From assembly GCF_036880965.1 (NCBI RefSeq), contig NZ_JBAJMV010000001.1, positions 310,001 to 374,000 on the forward strand: a DNA stretch of 64,000 nucleotides, in the 5' to 3' direction. This document shows, one piece after another, positions 25,616 through 35,085 of this stretch. The DNA comes from JAUASW01 sp036880965. Lineage in GTDB: Bacteria > Pseudomonadota > Gammaproteobacteria > Burkholderiales > Burkholderiaceae_C. A model generated the notes under the pieces. The model had not been told where the DNA came from and did no database searches. It was given only the letters and a program-made list of their open reading frames with translations. Each line of letters starts with the position of its first letter. Within the stretch, counting starts at the first letter, position 1. The position numbers and the translations under genes were made by a program.

Positions 25616-28600
25616 ATGAGTCACTTTCTCGACCGCCTGAGCTACTTCGCTCAACCGAAAGAGGACTTCGCCGACGGCCACGGCCGCACCACGGGCGAAG
25701 ACCGAACCTGGGAAGACGCGTACCGGGCCCGCTGGGCACACGACAAGATCGTGCGCTCCACCCACGGCACCAACTGCACGGGCTCCTGCTCGTGGAAGAT
25801 CTATGTGAAGGGTGGCATCGTCACCTGGGAAACCCAGCAGACCGACTATCCGCGCACCCGCCCGGACCTGCCCAACCATGAGCCGCGTGGCTGTGCCCGC
25901 GGGGCCAGCTACAGCTGGTATCTCTACAGTGCCAATCGCGTCAAGTACCCGATGGTGCGTGGCTCGCTGCTCAAGCACTGGCGCGCCGCGCGCGCTGTGA
26001 CCAAGACGCCGGTGGACGCCTGGGCAAACATCGTCGAGAACACGGAGCAGCGCCGCGAATGGCAGCAGGACCGCGGCCTGGGCGGCTTTGTGCGCTCCAG
26101 CTGGGACGAGGTCAACGAGATCATCGCCAGCGCCAATATCTACACAGTCAAGAAGCATGGGCCGGATCGCGTGATCGGCTTCTCGCCGATTCCGGCCATG
26201 TCGATGATCAGCTATGCCGCCGGCAGCCGTTACCTGAGTTTGCTCGGCGGCGTCTGCATGAGCTTCTACGACTGGTACTGCGACCTGCCGCCGGCCAGCC
26301 CGCAGATCTGGGGCGAGCAGACCGACGTGCCCGAGAGCGCCGATTGGTACAACAGTAACTACATCATCGCCTGGGGCTCCAACGTGCCGCAGACGCGCAC
26401 ACCGGACGCGCACTTCTTCACCGAGGTGCGCTACAAGGGCGCCAAGACGGTGGCGATCACGCCCGACTACGCCGAGATCTCCAAGCTGGCCGACATCTGG
26501 ATGCACCCCAAGCAGGGCACCGATGCGGCGATCGCGATGGCCATGGGCCATGTGATCCTGAAGGAGTTCTACTTCGACAAGCGGTCCACGTATTTCGACG
26601 ACTACGCGCGCCGCTACACCGACCTGCCGCTGCTGGTGAAGCTGAAGAAGCAGACCACACCGGACGGCCGCGCTCTGCTGGTGCCTGACCGCTATCTGCG
26701 CGCCAGCGACTTCGGCGGCAAGCTGGGCCAGGACAACAACCCCGAGTGGAAGACCGTGGCCTTCGATGCCAGCGGCAAGGTGGTGCTACCGAACGGCTCG
26801 ATCGGCTTCCGCTGGGGCGCGGGCGAGCGCCCCGACCTGGGCAAATGGAATCTGGAGTCCAAGGAAGCGATCCACGACGGCGATGTGAAGCTCAAGCTCT
26901 CGGTGCTCGAAGATGGTGCCCAGGCACATCAGGTGGACGAAGTGGGCTTCCCCTACTTCGGCGGAATCGACACACCGAACTTCAAGAGCAACAAGCAGCA
27001 AGACGTGATCTCGCGCCGGGTGCCGACTGTCAGCCTCAAGCTGGGCAAGCATGAAGACGCCGAGGAAGTGCTGGTGGCCACCGTGTTTGACCTGCAGGTG
27101 GCGCAGTACGGCATCAGCCGTGGTCTGGGCGATGACGCGCCGAACAGCTACGACGACAACAAGCCCTACACCCCGGCCTGGGCCGAGAGCATCACCGGTG
27201 TGAAGCGCGAGCAGATCATCACCGTGGCGCGCCAGTTCGCCGACAACGCCGACAAGACGCATGGAAAGTCCATGGTGATCATCGGTGCGGCGATGAACCA
27301 CTGGTACCACGCCGACATGAACTACCGCGGCATCATCAATATGCTGATGATGTGCGGCTGCATCGGCCAATCGGGTGGCGGCTGGGCGCATTACGTGGGC
27401 CAGGAGAAGCTGCGCCCGCAGACCGGCTGGACAGCGCTGGCCTTTGCGCTGGACTGGATCCGCCCGCCGCGCCAGATGAACTCCACCAGCTTCTTCTACG
27501 CCCACACCGACCAGTGGCGCTACGAGAAGCTGGACGTCGCCGAGGTGCTCTCGCCCCTGGCCGACAAGGCCCAGTTCGGTGGCAGCCTGATCGACTACAA
27601 CGTGCGCGCCGAGCGCATGGGCTGGCTGCCTTCGGCGCCGCAGCTGCAGACCAACCCGATGCAGGTGGTCAAGGACGCACAGGCCGCCGGCATGGACGCC
27701 AAGGACTATGCGGTCAAGGGCCTCAAGGACGGCTCGCTGCGCATGAGTTGCGAAGACCCGGACCACCCGGCCAACTGGCCGCGCAATATGTTCGTCTGGC
27801 GCTCCAACATCCTGGGCAGTTCGGGCAAGGGACATGAGTACTTCCTCAAGCACCTGCTGGGCACCACCAATGGCGTGCAGGGCAAGGACCTCGGCAAGGA
27901 CGACGCCAAGCCGCAGGAAGTGGAATGGCACGACAAGGCGCCGGAAGGAAAGCTGGACCTGCTGGTGACGCTGGACTTCCGCATGAGCACCACCTGTCTG
28001 TACTCGGACATCGTGCTGCCCACCGCCACCTGGTACGAGAAGAACGACCTCAACACCAGCGATATGCATCCCTTCATCCACCCGCTATCCACGGCGGTGG
28101 ATCCGGCCTGGCAGGCGCGCAGCGATTGGGAGATCTACAAGGGCTTCGCCAAGAAATTCAGCGAGCTGTGTGTCGGCCATCTCGGTGTCGAAAAGGAGAT
28201 CGTGCTGACGCCGCTGATGCACGACAGCCCGGCCGAGCTGGCCCAGCCCTTCGGCGTGTCCGAATGGAAGAAGGGTGAGTGCGAGCTGATCCCCGGCAAG
28301 ACCGCGCCGCAGATCGCGGTGGTCGAGCGCGACTACCCCAACCTCTACAAACGCTTCACCGCCCTTGGCCCCTTGATGAACAAGGTGGGCAATGGCGGCA
28401 AGGGCATCGGCTGGGACACCAAGACCGAGGTCGAGCAACTTGGCGACTTGAACGGCCTGGTGCGTGACGAAGGCGTCACGCAAGGCATGCCCAAGATCGA
28501 GACGGACATTGACGCGACCGAAGTGGTGCTGCAACTGGCTCCCGAGACAAACGGCCACGTGGCCGTGAAGGCCTGGGAGGCTCTGGGCAAGCAGACCGGG

Positions 28601-29398
28601 CGGGACCATACCCATCTGGCGCTTCACCGCGAGGACGAGAAGATCCGCTTCCGCGACATCCAGTCGCAGCCGCGCAAGATCATCAGCTCGCCGACCTGGT
28701 CAGGTCTGGAGAGCGAGAAGGTCTCGTACAACGCCGGCTACACCAATGTGCATGAACTGATTCCATGGCGCACGCTGACGGGCCGCCAGCAGTTCTACCA
28801 GGACCACCCCTGGATGCAGGCCTTCGGCGAGGGCTTCAGCAGCTACCGCCCGCCGGTGGACTTGAAGACCCTGGTCGAGGTGCAGGGCATCAAGAGCAAT
28901 GGCAACAAGGAGATCGCGCTCAACTTCATCACGCCGCACCAGAAGTGGGGCATCCACAGCACCTACAGCGACAACCTGATGATGCTGACGCTGAATCGTG
29001 GCGGCTCGGTGATCTGGCTCAGCGAGGACGACGCGGCCAAGGCCGGCATTGTCGACAACGACTGGGTCGAGCTGTTCAACGCCAACGGCGCCATTGCGGC
29101 CCGCGCGGTGGTGAGCCAGCGGGTCAATCCGGGCATGGTGATGATGTATCACTCGCAGGAGAAGATCATCAACACCCCGGGATCCGAGATCACCGGCACG
29201 CGCGGCGGCATCCACAACTCGGTGACCCGCATCGTCACCAAGCCCACGCACATGATCGGTGGCTACGCGCAGCTGAGCTACGGCTTCAACTACTACGGCA
29301 CCATCGGCACCAACCGCGACGAGTTCGTGCTGGTGCGCAAGATGGCCAAAGTGGATTGGATGGATGAGGAAAGCGCAAATCAAGGAGCACACGCATGA
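25616..29398 (+). CDS. narG: respiratory nitrate reductase, alpha subunit
   Basis: NarG is the molybdenum (bis-MGD) subunit that reduces nitrate to nitrite on the cytoplasmic face of the inner membrane. The 1260-aa protein has the FS0 cluster ligands HGTNCTGSC near residue 50, and YNSNYIIAWGSN, where Asp and nearby residues coordinate Mo, near 245-260; the long molybdopterin domains follow to the end. The frame is open about 450 bp upstream, but ATG 25616 is chosen because AAGGAAG precedes it and narK2 ends just before. The narH ATG overlaps its stop. Confidence 0.97.
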   Translation: MSHFLDRLSYFAQPKEDFADGHGRTTGEDRTWEDAYRARWAHDKIVRSTHGTNCTGSCSWKIYVKGGIVTWETQQTDYPRTRPDLPNHEPRGCARGASYSWYLYSANRVKYPMVRGSLLKHWRAARAVTKTPVDAWANIVENTEQRREWQQDRGLGGFVRSSWDEVNEIIASANIYTVKKHGPDRVIGFSPIPAMSMISYAAGSRYLSLLGGVCMSFYDWYCDLPPASPQIWGEQTDVPESADWYNSNYIIAWGSNVPQTRTPDAHFFTEVRYKGAKTVAITPDYAEISKLADIWMHPKQGTDAAIAMAMGHVILKEFYFDKRSTYFDDYARRYTDLPLLVKLKKQTTPDGRALLVPDRYLRASDFGGKLGQDNNPEWKTVAFDASGKVVLPNGSIGFRWGAGERPDLGKWNLESKEAIHDGDVKLKLSVLEDGAQAHQVDEVGFPYFGGIDTPNFKSNKQQDVISRRVPTVSLKLGKHEDAEEVLVATVFDLQVAQYGISRGLGDDAPNSYDDNKPYTPAWAESITGVKREQIITVARQFADNADKTHGKSMVIIGAAMNHWYHADMNYRGIINMLMMCGCIGQSGGGWAHYVGQEKLRPQTGWTALAFALDWIRPPRQMNSTSFFYAHTDQWRYEKLDVAEVLSPLADKAQFGGSLIDYNVRAERMGWLPSAPQLQTNPMQVVKDAQAAGMDAKDYAVKGLKDGSLRMSCEDPDHPANWPRNMFVWRSNILGSSGKGHEYFLKHLLGTTNGVQGKDLGKDDAKPQEVEWHDKAPEGKLDLLVTLDFRMSTTCLYSDIVLPTATWYEKNDLNTSDMHPFIHPLSTAVDPAWQARSDWEIYKGFAKKFSELCVGHLGVEKEIVLTPLMHDSPAELAQPFGVSEWKKGECELIPGKTAPQIAVVERDYPNLYKRFTALGPLMNKVGNGGKGIGWDTKTEVEQLGDLNGLVRDEGVTQGMPKIETDIDATEVVLQLAPETNGHVAVKAWEALGKQTGRDHTHLALHREDEKIRFRDIQSQPRKIISSPTWSGLESEKVSYNAGYTNVHELIPWRTLTGRQQFYQDHPWMQAFGEGFSSYRPPVDLKTLVEVQGIKSNGNKEIALNFITPHQKWGIHSTYSDNLMMLTLNRGGSVIWLSEDDAAKAGIVDNDWVELFNANGAIAARAVVSQRVNPGMVMMYHSQEKIINTPGSEITGTRGGIHNSVTRIVTKPTHMIGGYAQLSYGFNYYGTIGTNRDEFVLVRKMAKVDWMDEESANQGAHA

Positions 29399-30918
29399 AA
29401 GTCCGCGCGCAAATCGGCATGGTGCTGAACTTGGACAAGTGCATCGGCTGCCACACTTGTTCAGTCACCTGCAAGAACGTCTGGACCAACCGTCCGGGCA
29501 TGGAATACGCTTGGTTCAACAACGTCGAGTCCAAACCCGGCATCGGCTATCCCAAGGAGTGGGAGAACCAGGACAAGTGGCATGGTGGCTGGATCCGCAA
29601 GGCCAATGGTGAGATTGAGCCGCGGCAGGGGGGCAAGTGGAAGCTGTTGATGCGCATCTTCGCCAACCCTCACCTCCCGCAGATCGACGACTACTACGAG
29701 CCCTTCACCTTCGACTACGACCATCTGCAGTCTGCGCCGAAATCCAAGGCCGCACCCACTGCGCGACCGCGCAGCCTGATCACTGGCCAGCGCATGCAGA
29801 AGATCGAGTGGGGCCCGAACTGGGAAGAGATCCTGGGCGGCGAGTTCGCCAAGCGCAGCAAGGATGCGAACTTCGAGAACGTCCAAAAGGACATCTACGG
29901 TCAGTTCGAAAACACTTTCATGATGTACCTGCCCAGGCTGTGCGAACACTGTCTGAATCCGGCGTGCGTGGCATCGTGCCCCTCGGGCTCGATCTACAAG
30001 CGCGAGGAAGACGGCATCGTGCTGATCGACCAGGACAAGTGCCGCGGCTGGCGCATGTGCGTCTCGGGCTGCCCCTACAAGAAGATCTATTACAACTGGC
30101 AGAGCGGCAAGGCCGAGAAGTGCATCTTCTGCTATCCGCGCATCGAGGCCGGCCAGCCGACCGTGTGCTCGGAAACCTGCGTCGGTCGCATCCGCTATCT
30201 GGGCGTGCTGCTGTATGACGCCGACCGCATCCAGGAGGCCGCCAGCGTCAAGGACGACAAGGACCTCTATCAGGCCCAGCTTGACATCTTCCTTGATCCG
30301 AACGACCCGCGCGTAATCGAGCAGGCCCGCAGGGATGGTATTCCTGAAGCCTGGCTGGAGTCGGCCCGCAAGAGCCCGGTCTACAAGATGGCGGTGGACT
30401 GGAAGGTGGCCCTGCCGCTGCACCCCGAGTACCGCACGCTGCCGATGGTCTGGTATGTGCCGCCGCTGTCGCCGATCAGCTCGGCCGCCAACGCCGGCCA
30501 TATCGGCGTGAACGGCCAGATCCCGGACGTCAAGCAGCTGCGCATCCCCGTGCAGTACCTGGCGAACATGCTCACCGCCGGCGACGTGAAGCCGGTGGAG
30601 CGGGCGCTGGAGCGCATGCTGGCGATGCGCGCCTACCAGCGCGGCAAGCATGTGGACGGCGTCGAGGACAAGACGGTGCTGGACCAGGTGGGTCTCTTGA
30701 AGAACGAAGTCGAGGACATGTACCAGACCATGGCCATCGCCAACTACGAGGACCGCTTCGTCATCCCGACCACGCACCGCGAATACGCCGAAAACGCCTA
30801 CGACCTGCGCGGCGGCTGCGGCTTCAGCTTCGGCAACGGTTGCTCGGACGGGCAGACCGAGACCAGCCTGTTCGGCGGCGCCAAGAAGCGCACCATCCCG
30901 ATCAAGACCACGGTCTGA
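29395..30918 (+). CDS. narH: respiratory nitrate reductase, beta subunit
   Basis: NarH carries four iron-sulphur clusters that pass electrons from NarI to NarG. The 507-aa protein shows the four Cys groups in order: CIGCHTCSVTC near residue 16, CEHCLNPACVASC near 184, CRGWRMCVSGC near 217 (Trp in place of a Cys, the sign of the 3Fe-4S cluster) and CIFCYPRIEAGQPTVCSETC near 244. It overlaps narG by 4 bp. Confidence 0.97.
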   Translation: MKVRAQIGMVLNLDKCIGCHTCSVTCKNVWTNRPGMEYAWFNNVESKPGIGYPKEWENQDKWHGGWIRKANGEIEPRQGGKWKLLMRIFANPHLPQIDDYYEPFTFDYDHLQSAPKSKAAPTARPRSLITGQRMQKIEWGPNWEEILGGEFAKRSKDANFENVQKDIYGQFENTFMMYLPRLCEHCLNPACVASCPSGSIYKREEDGIVLIDQDKCRGWRMCVSGCPYKKIYYNWQSGKAEKCIFCYPRIEAGQPTVCSETCVGRIRYLGVLLYDADRIQEAASVKDDKDLYQAQLDIFLDPNDPRVIEQARRDGIPEAWLESARKSPVYKMAVDWKVALPLHPEYRTLPMVWYVPPLSPISSAANAGHIGVNGQIPDVKQLRIPVQYLANMLTAGDVKPVERALERMLAMRAYQRGKHVDGVEDKTVLDQVGLLKNEVEDMYQTMAIANYEDRFVIPTTHREYAENAYDLRGGCGFSFGNGCSDGQTETSLFGGAKKRTIPIKTTV

Positions 30919-30926
30919 GGAGAATC

Positions 30927-31631
30927 ATGATGAGTTCAAAGAACCACCCGATCTCGCTCAGTTGCCGCGTGCTGGCGCGCCTGCTCGACTATCCCAGCGA
31001 CGAAATGCTGGCTGTGCTGCCCGAGTTGCGCGAAGCCCTGCACCAGGAAAGCGCATTGAGCCCGGCGCGGCTGGCCGAACTGGATGCACTGGCTGCAGTG
31101 CTCGCACGCGGCGAGAGTTACGCGGTGCAGGCTCGTTATGTCGAGAGCTTCGACCGCGGCCGTGCCACCAGCCTGCACATGTTCGAGCATGTGCACGGCG
31201 ACTCGCGCGAGCGAGGGCCTGCCTTGGTTGACCTGGCCAAGACCTACGAGCAGGCGGGCGTCTTCTTCGATGCGAAGGAGCTGCCCGACTACCTGCCTGT
31301 GGTGCTGGAGTTCGCCTCCACGCAGCCGCCGGCAGTGGCGCGCGAATTTCTGGCCGAGATGGCGCACATCCTCAATGCCATCCACAGCGCCTTGATCAAG
31401 CGCGACAACCTGCCCTATGCCGCTGCCATCGGTGCGGTGCTGGAGCTGGCCGGCGAGAAACCGCAGGCCGTCAGCATCACCGTTGACGAGCCGCTGGACG
31501 AGGCTTGGCTCGAGCCTGCCGCCTTCGACGGCTGCTCCAGCAAGGGCCAGAGCAAGCCCGGCGCGCCGCAGCCCATCTACATTGTCAGGAAGACCGCGTC
31601 TTCCGCAGCTTCCCAAGGAGTGCGTCCATGA
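30927..31631 (+). CDS. narJ: nitrate reductase molybdenum cofactor assembly chaperone
   Basis: NarJ is a cytoplasmic chaperone that binds apo-NarG until the cofactor and FS0 are inserted. The 234-aa helical protein has the family start LSCRVLARLLDYPSDEM and the SLHMFEHVHGDSRERGPAL segment. The start at 30927 has AGGAG overlapping the narH stop. The stop overlaps the narI ATG by 4 bp. The C-terminal ~40 residues are loose and Ser/Gly-rich, which is common in this family. Confidence 0.95.
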   Translation: MMSSKNHPISLSCRVLARLLDYPSDEMLAVLPELREALHQESALSPARLAELDALAAVLARGESYAVQARYVESFDRGRATSLHMFEHVHGDSRERGPALVDLAKTYEQAGVFFDAKELPDYLPVVLEFASTQPPAVAREFLAEMAHILNAIHSALIKRDNLPYAAAIGAVLELAGEKPQAVSITVDEPLDEAWLEPAAFDGCSSKGQSKPGAPQPIYIVRKTASSAASQGVRP

Positions 31632-32347
31632 ACTCGCTCAATTTTGCCTTGTTCGGTCTCTATCCCTACATCTGCCTGGCCGTGTTCCTGCTCGGCAGCT
31701 TGATCCGCTTCGACCGCGACCAGTACAGCTGGAAGAGCGACTCCTCGCAGCTGCTGCGCGCCGGCTCGCTGCGCTGGGGTTCCAACCTGTTCCACGTCGG
31801 CATCCTGGTGCTGTTCTTCGGCCATACCGTCGGCATGCTGACGCCGCACTTCGTTTACGAGCCCTTCATGAGCGCCGGCGCCAAGCAGCTGATGGCGATG
31901 ATTGTGGGCGGCGTCGCTGGCGTGTTGGGCTTCATCGGTGTCAGCCTGCTGCTGCACCGTCGCCTGTCGGACGAGCGCATCCGCCGCAACTCAAAGACTA
32001 GCGACATCGTGCTGCTGCTGCTGCTGTGGCTGCAGCTGGCCCTGGGCCTGGCCACCATCCCGCTGTCGGCCCAGCATCTGGACGGCGGCATGATGATGAA
32101 GCTGGCCGAGTGGGCGCAGCGCATCGTCACCTTCCGCGGTGGCGCGGTGGAACTGCTGGCGGAAGCCGGCTGGATCTTCAAGCTGCACATGTTCCTGGGC
32201 ATGAGCATCTTCCTGGTCTTCCCCTTCACCCGTCTGGTGCATGTGTGGAGCGGCTTCGGCACGTTGGCCTACATCGTCCGCCCCTACCAGATGGTGCGCA
32301 GCCGGCGAATCAATCTGCCCGCCAATCACACGCAATCGCAACGCTAA
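31628..32347 (+). CDS. narI: respiratory nitrate reductase, gamma subunit (cytochrome b)
   Basis: NarI is the membrane di-haem cytochrome b that oxidises quinol and anchors NarGH. The 239-aa protein has five hydrophobic segments and His ligand positions in FFGHTVGMLTPHF (helix 2) and HMFLGMSIFLVFPFTRLVHVWS (helix 5). The ATG overlaps the narJ stop. It ends the narGHJI block; the PpiC gene follows after 19 bp. Confidence 0.96.
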   Translation: MNSLNFALFGLYPYICLAVFLLGSLIRFDRDQYSWKSDSSQLLRAGSLRWGSNLFHVGILVLFFGHTVGMLTPHFVYEPFMSAGAKQLMAMIVGGVAGVLGFIGVSLLLHRRLSDERIRRNSKTSDIVLLLLLWLQLALGLATIPLSAQHLDGGMMMKLAEWAQRIVTFRGGAVELLAEAGWIFKLHMFLGMSIFLVFPFTRLVHVWSGFGTLAYIVRPYQMVRSRRINLPANHTQSQR

Positions 32348-32366
32348 GAAAAATAAGGAGCTCATC

Positions 32367-33233
32367 ATGGGACAACAAGGTGGATGCGGAAGCGGCAGTT
32401 GCGGTTGCGGCGGATCGAGCCAAAGCAGCGACACCGCCACAGCGCTGATGGAGGAGGCTGCTGCCTCAGTGCTCGCGACAGTCAACGGCGTGCCTCTGCA
32501 CGGCGCTGGCGAGTCGCCCGACCCTGAAGCGCTGCGACAGCGCGCCTACAGCGAGTTGCTCCGCCAGACTGCGCAGCGCTCAGGGCTTCTGGCGGTGGGC
32601 GACCTGCCGGCGCTGGATGGCGTGCTCAGCGAAGCGGCCTCCCAGGCCATTGAAAAGCTGTTGGCCAGGGAGTTGCAGCTACCCCAAGCTGACGACGCCG
32701 CCTGCCAGCGCTTCTATGAAGCGCATGCGGCACGCTATCAACTGGGCGAGCGCACGCTGGCCAGCCACATCCTGTTCGCCGTCACGCCCGGCGTAGACGT
32801 GGACGCCCTGCGTCGCAGAGCCGAAGGACTGCTGGTGAGCCTGCGCTGCGGCAGCAGCGAAGACTTCGCACGCGCTGCCGCTGAGCAGTCGAACTGCCCC
32901 AGCGGCGCCGAAGGCGGCGCCCTGGGCTGGCTGGGCCGCGAGGACTGCGCGCCGGAATTCGCCGCCGCGCTGTTTGCTCAAGACGAGGCGAATGCGCATG
33001 TGGGCGTGCTGCCGCGCCTGATCAGCACCCGCTTCGGCTTCCACATCGTCCGGGTCGACGAACGCCAACCCGGTGTGCAGCAGCCCTTCGAAGCGGTGCG
33101 TGGCGCGATTGCCCAGACGCTGGCCCAGCAGGCTTATGTGACGGCGCTGCGCCAGTACCTCAATCTGCTGGCCGGTGCAGCCAAGATCGAAGGCTTGGCG
33201 CTCGAAGGCGCCGACTCGCCGCTGCTGCAGTAA
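32367..33233 (+). CDS. PpiC-type peptidyl-prolyl isomerase with Cys/Gly-rich N-terminus
   Basis: A 288-aa parvulin-type isomerase. The rotamase domain covers residues ~130-240 (SHILFAVTPGVDV, then GGALGWLGREDCAPEF and TRFGFHIVRV). No signal peptide is seen; instead the protein begins with a compact GGCGSGSCGCGGSS segment that looks metal- or cluster-binding. NifM-like isomerases of this kind are often the last gene of nar operons in Betaproteobacteria and are presumed to help fold a subunit. AAGGAG lies 8 nt before the ATG. The role here is inferred from position. Confidence 0.85.
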   Translation: MGQQGGCGSGSCGCGGSSQSSDTATALMEEAAASVLATVNGVPLHGAGESPDPEALRQRAYSELLRQTAQRSGLLAVGDLPALDGVLSEAASQAIEKLLARELQLPQADDAACQRFYEAHAARYQLGERTLASHILFAVTPGVDVDALRRRAEGLLVSLRCGSSEDFARAAAEQSNCPSGAEGGALGWLGREDCAPEFAAALFAQDEANAHVGVLPRLISTRFGFHIVRVDERQPGVQQPFEAVRGAIAQTLAQQAYVTALRQYLNLLAGAAKIEGLALEGADSPLLQ

Positions 33234-33244
33234 CCGAGGCCGCA

Positions 33245-33949
33245 ATGCCCGACGAACTGCTGTCCCGCCTGCGGCGTTTCAATACGGACTTCTTCCCGCA
33301 ATACCAGGACCGTTTCAAAGACCTCGTCGAGCAGGGACAGCACCCAACCACCCTCTTCATCGGCTGCTCGGACTCACGCCTGGTTCCATACATGCTCACG
33401 GGCGCCGGCCCAGGGGAGTTGTTCCTGGTGCGTAATGTCGCGGCTTTCGTGCCCCCGTACGATGGCTCGGCCGGCCACCACGGCACGGCAGCCGCAATCG
33501 AATATGCGGTGCTGGCGCTGAATGTGCAGCACATCATCGTCTGCGGCCACAGCCATTGTGGCGGCATCCGTGCTCTCTATGGCGAGGTGCCTGACGAAGC
33601 CAGCAACCTGAAGGCCTGGCTGGAACTGGGCCGGGAGGCCTGCCTGCCCGTGCAGCTCAGCGACGAAGCGCTACACCGCACGGAAGAGCGCTCGGTTGTG
33701 CTGCAACTCGAACGCCTGATGGACTATCCGATGGTGCGCTCGCGCGTCGAACGCGGAGAGTTGGCCCTGCACGGCTGGCACTATGTGATCGAGGCCGGAG
33801 AGGTGAACGTCTTCGACGTGCATCAGGGTCGCTTCGTACCGGCATCAAGTTCAGAGCACAGCGGAACAGGCCCGTACAGCCTGACTCCGGTGCACGATGG
33901 CGTGAGTCCGATCTTCAACGAAATTGACGAGGCATGGCGCCCCCGATAG
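33245..33949 (+). CDS. can: beta-class carbonic anhydrase
   Basis: A 234-aa beta-carbonic anhydrase, interconverting CO2 and bicarbonate. The zinc ligands are seen in GCSDSRLVP (Cys and the Asp-Arg dyad, residues ~40-48) and in CGHSHCGGIRAL (His and Cys, ~100-111). It lies 11 bp after ppiC on the same strand and so probably belongs to the nar transcript. A link between nitrate respiration and CO2 balance is possible but unproven. Confidence 0.92.
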   Translation: MPDELLSRLRRFNTDFFPQYQDRFKDLVEQGQHPTTLFIGCSDSRLVPYMLTGAGPGELFLVRNVAAFVPPYDGSAGHHGTAAAIEYAVLALNVQHIIVCGHSHCGGIRALYGEVPDEASNLKAWLELGREACLPVQLSDEALHRTEERSVVLQLERLMDYPMVRSRVERGELALHGWHYVIEAGEVNVFDVHQGRFVPASSSEHSGTGPYSLTPVHDGVSPIFNEIDEAWRPR

Positions 33950-34362
33950 AAGTCGATTTCTTGGAACCGGACCATCACAGATGGCCTGCCAGGTTCTCGC
34001 TCTCACACAACCTTGGCAGGAACTCAAGCTGGCTATCATCGTGTCCGGACGTCCGTCGCTAACGTGCGGTCCTCGGCTAAGCTCCGGGCCGTCGAGGAAC
34101 CGCCTGGGAGACATATGCGGCCTAAGCAAGAGCCCTGAACCATTTGGCCACCTGGTATGGTCAGCCGCGTCTACTTCCAACCGGTCTCGGCCGCCGTCGC
34201 GCCACGCCTAGAGGCTTGCGTTGTAGGCTGGTTCAACGCAGGCGCCCATGCCCGACAACAGATCAAAGCGCACGGTCTGCGGTTTTCACTCGCAGCTTTT
34301 ACTTGCAGGTCTCGCTAGGACGTCTCCACGCGCGATATTTGGGCTCATCAGGGCAATCCTGA
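33950..34362. other. 413-bp intergenic region, nothing recognised
   Basis: This lies between the convergent carbonic anhydrase and ABC ATPase genes. No coding frame, repeat or strong terminator was recognised. Confidence 0.4.
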
Positions 34363-35085
34363 TCAAAGGCTCAGCCCTTGCCCAGCCTCTTCGTCAGTTC
34401 GGCCGTCCCGGATTTGATAAATCCGCTTGAAGGTGGGGATGATCTTCTCATCGTGCGTCACCACGATGATGGCGGTATGGAACTGCGTCGCCATCTGGTT
34501 GAGGATGCGAGTAACCGCCAAGGCCCGCTCACTGTCCAGAGGAGCCGTGGGCTCATCAGCGAGGATCACCGGCGGCCGGTTGGCCAGAGCCCGCGCGATC
34601 GACACACGCTGCTGTTCGCCGCCCGATAGTTCGGACGGTTGCGCCTTGGCGCGGTGCCCAACATCCAGCGCCACAAGCAGTTCGAGTGCTCGCGCGCGAG
34701 CCTCACTGTTCGAGCAACCAGCCAGCATCGGCAACAGGGCAACGTTGTCGGTGACGTCCAGGAACGGAATCAAGTAAGGTGCTTGAAACACGAAGCCGAT
34801 ACTGTCGCGGCGCAACGCTCGAAGGTCGGGGATCTTCCAGCCATGGTCATAAATGGTCTGCCCGCCCAGGATCATGCGCCCCCCCGTCGGCTCGATGACG
34901 GCGCCCAGGCATTTCAGCAGGGTGCTCTTGCCCGAGCCCGAGGGGCCGATCAGTCCCACGACCTCGCCGGGCGCTACGACCATATTGACGTCTTTCAGCG
35001 CGTCAACCGCCGTGTCGCCTTCACCGTAACGCTTGCGCAGACCTTCTATGCGGATGCCGGTTTCGCTCACATTGGCCCCTTTCAC
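34363..35085 (-). CDS. LolD/MacB-type ABC transporter ATPase
   Basis: A 240-aa ATPase with Walker A GPSGSGKS (~45-52), a Q-loop, the signature SGGEQQRVSIARAL (~150-163), Walker B with ADEPTAPLD and the H-loop THDEK. Sequence and size fit the LolD/FtsE/MacB group, which power mechanotransmission rather than classic transport. It overlaps the FtsX-like permease by 4 bp and is the last gene of an adaptor-permease-ATPase operon controlled by a TetR regulator. Confidence 0.92.
   Translation of the reverse strand: MKGANVSETGIRIEGLRKRYGEGDTAVDALKDVNMVVAPGEVVGLIGPSGSGKSTLLKCLGAVIEPTGGRMILGGQTIYDHGWKIPDLRALRRDSIGFVFQAPYLIPFLDVTDNVALLPMLAGCSNSEARARALELLVALDVGHRAKAQPSELSGGEQQRVSIARALANRPPVILADEPTAPLDSERALAVTRILNQMATQFHTAIIVVTHDEKIIPTFKRIYQIRDGRTDEEAGQGLSL

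Noticed and set aside
26786..28081. 431-aa minus-strand open frame
   Set aside because: It is a shadow of narG.
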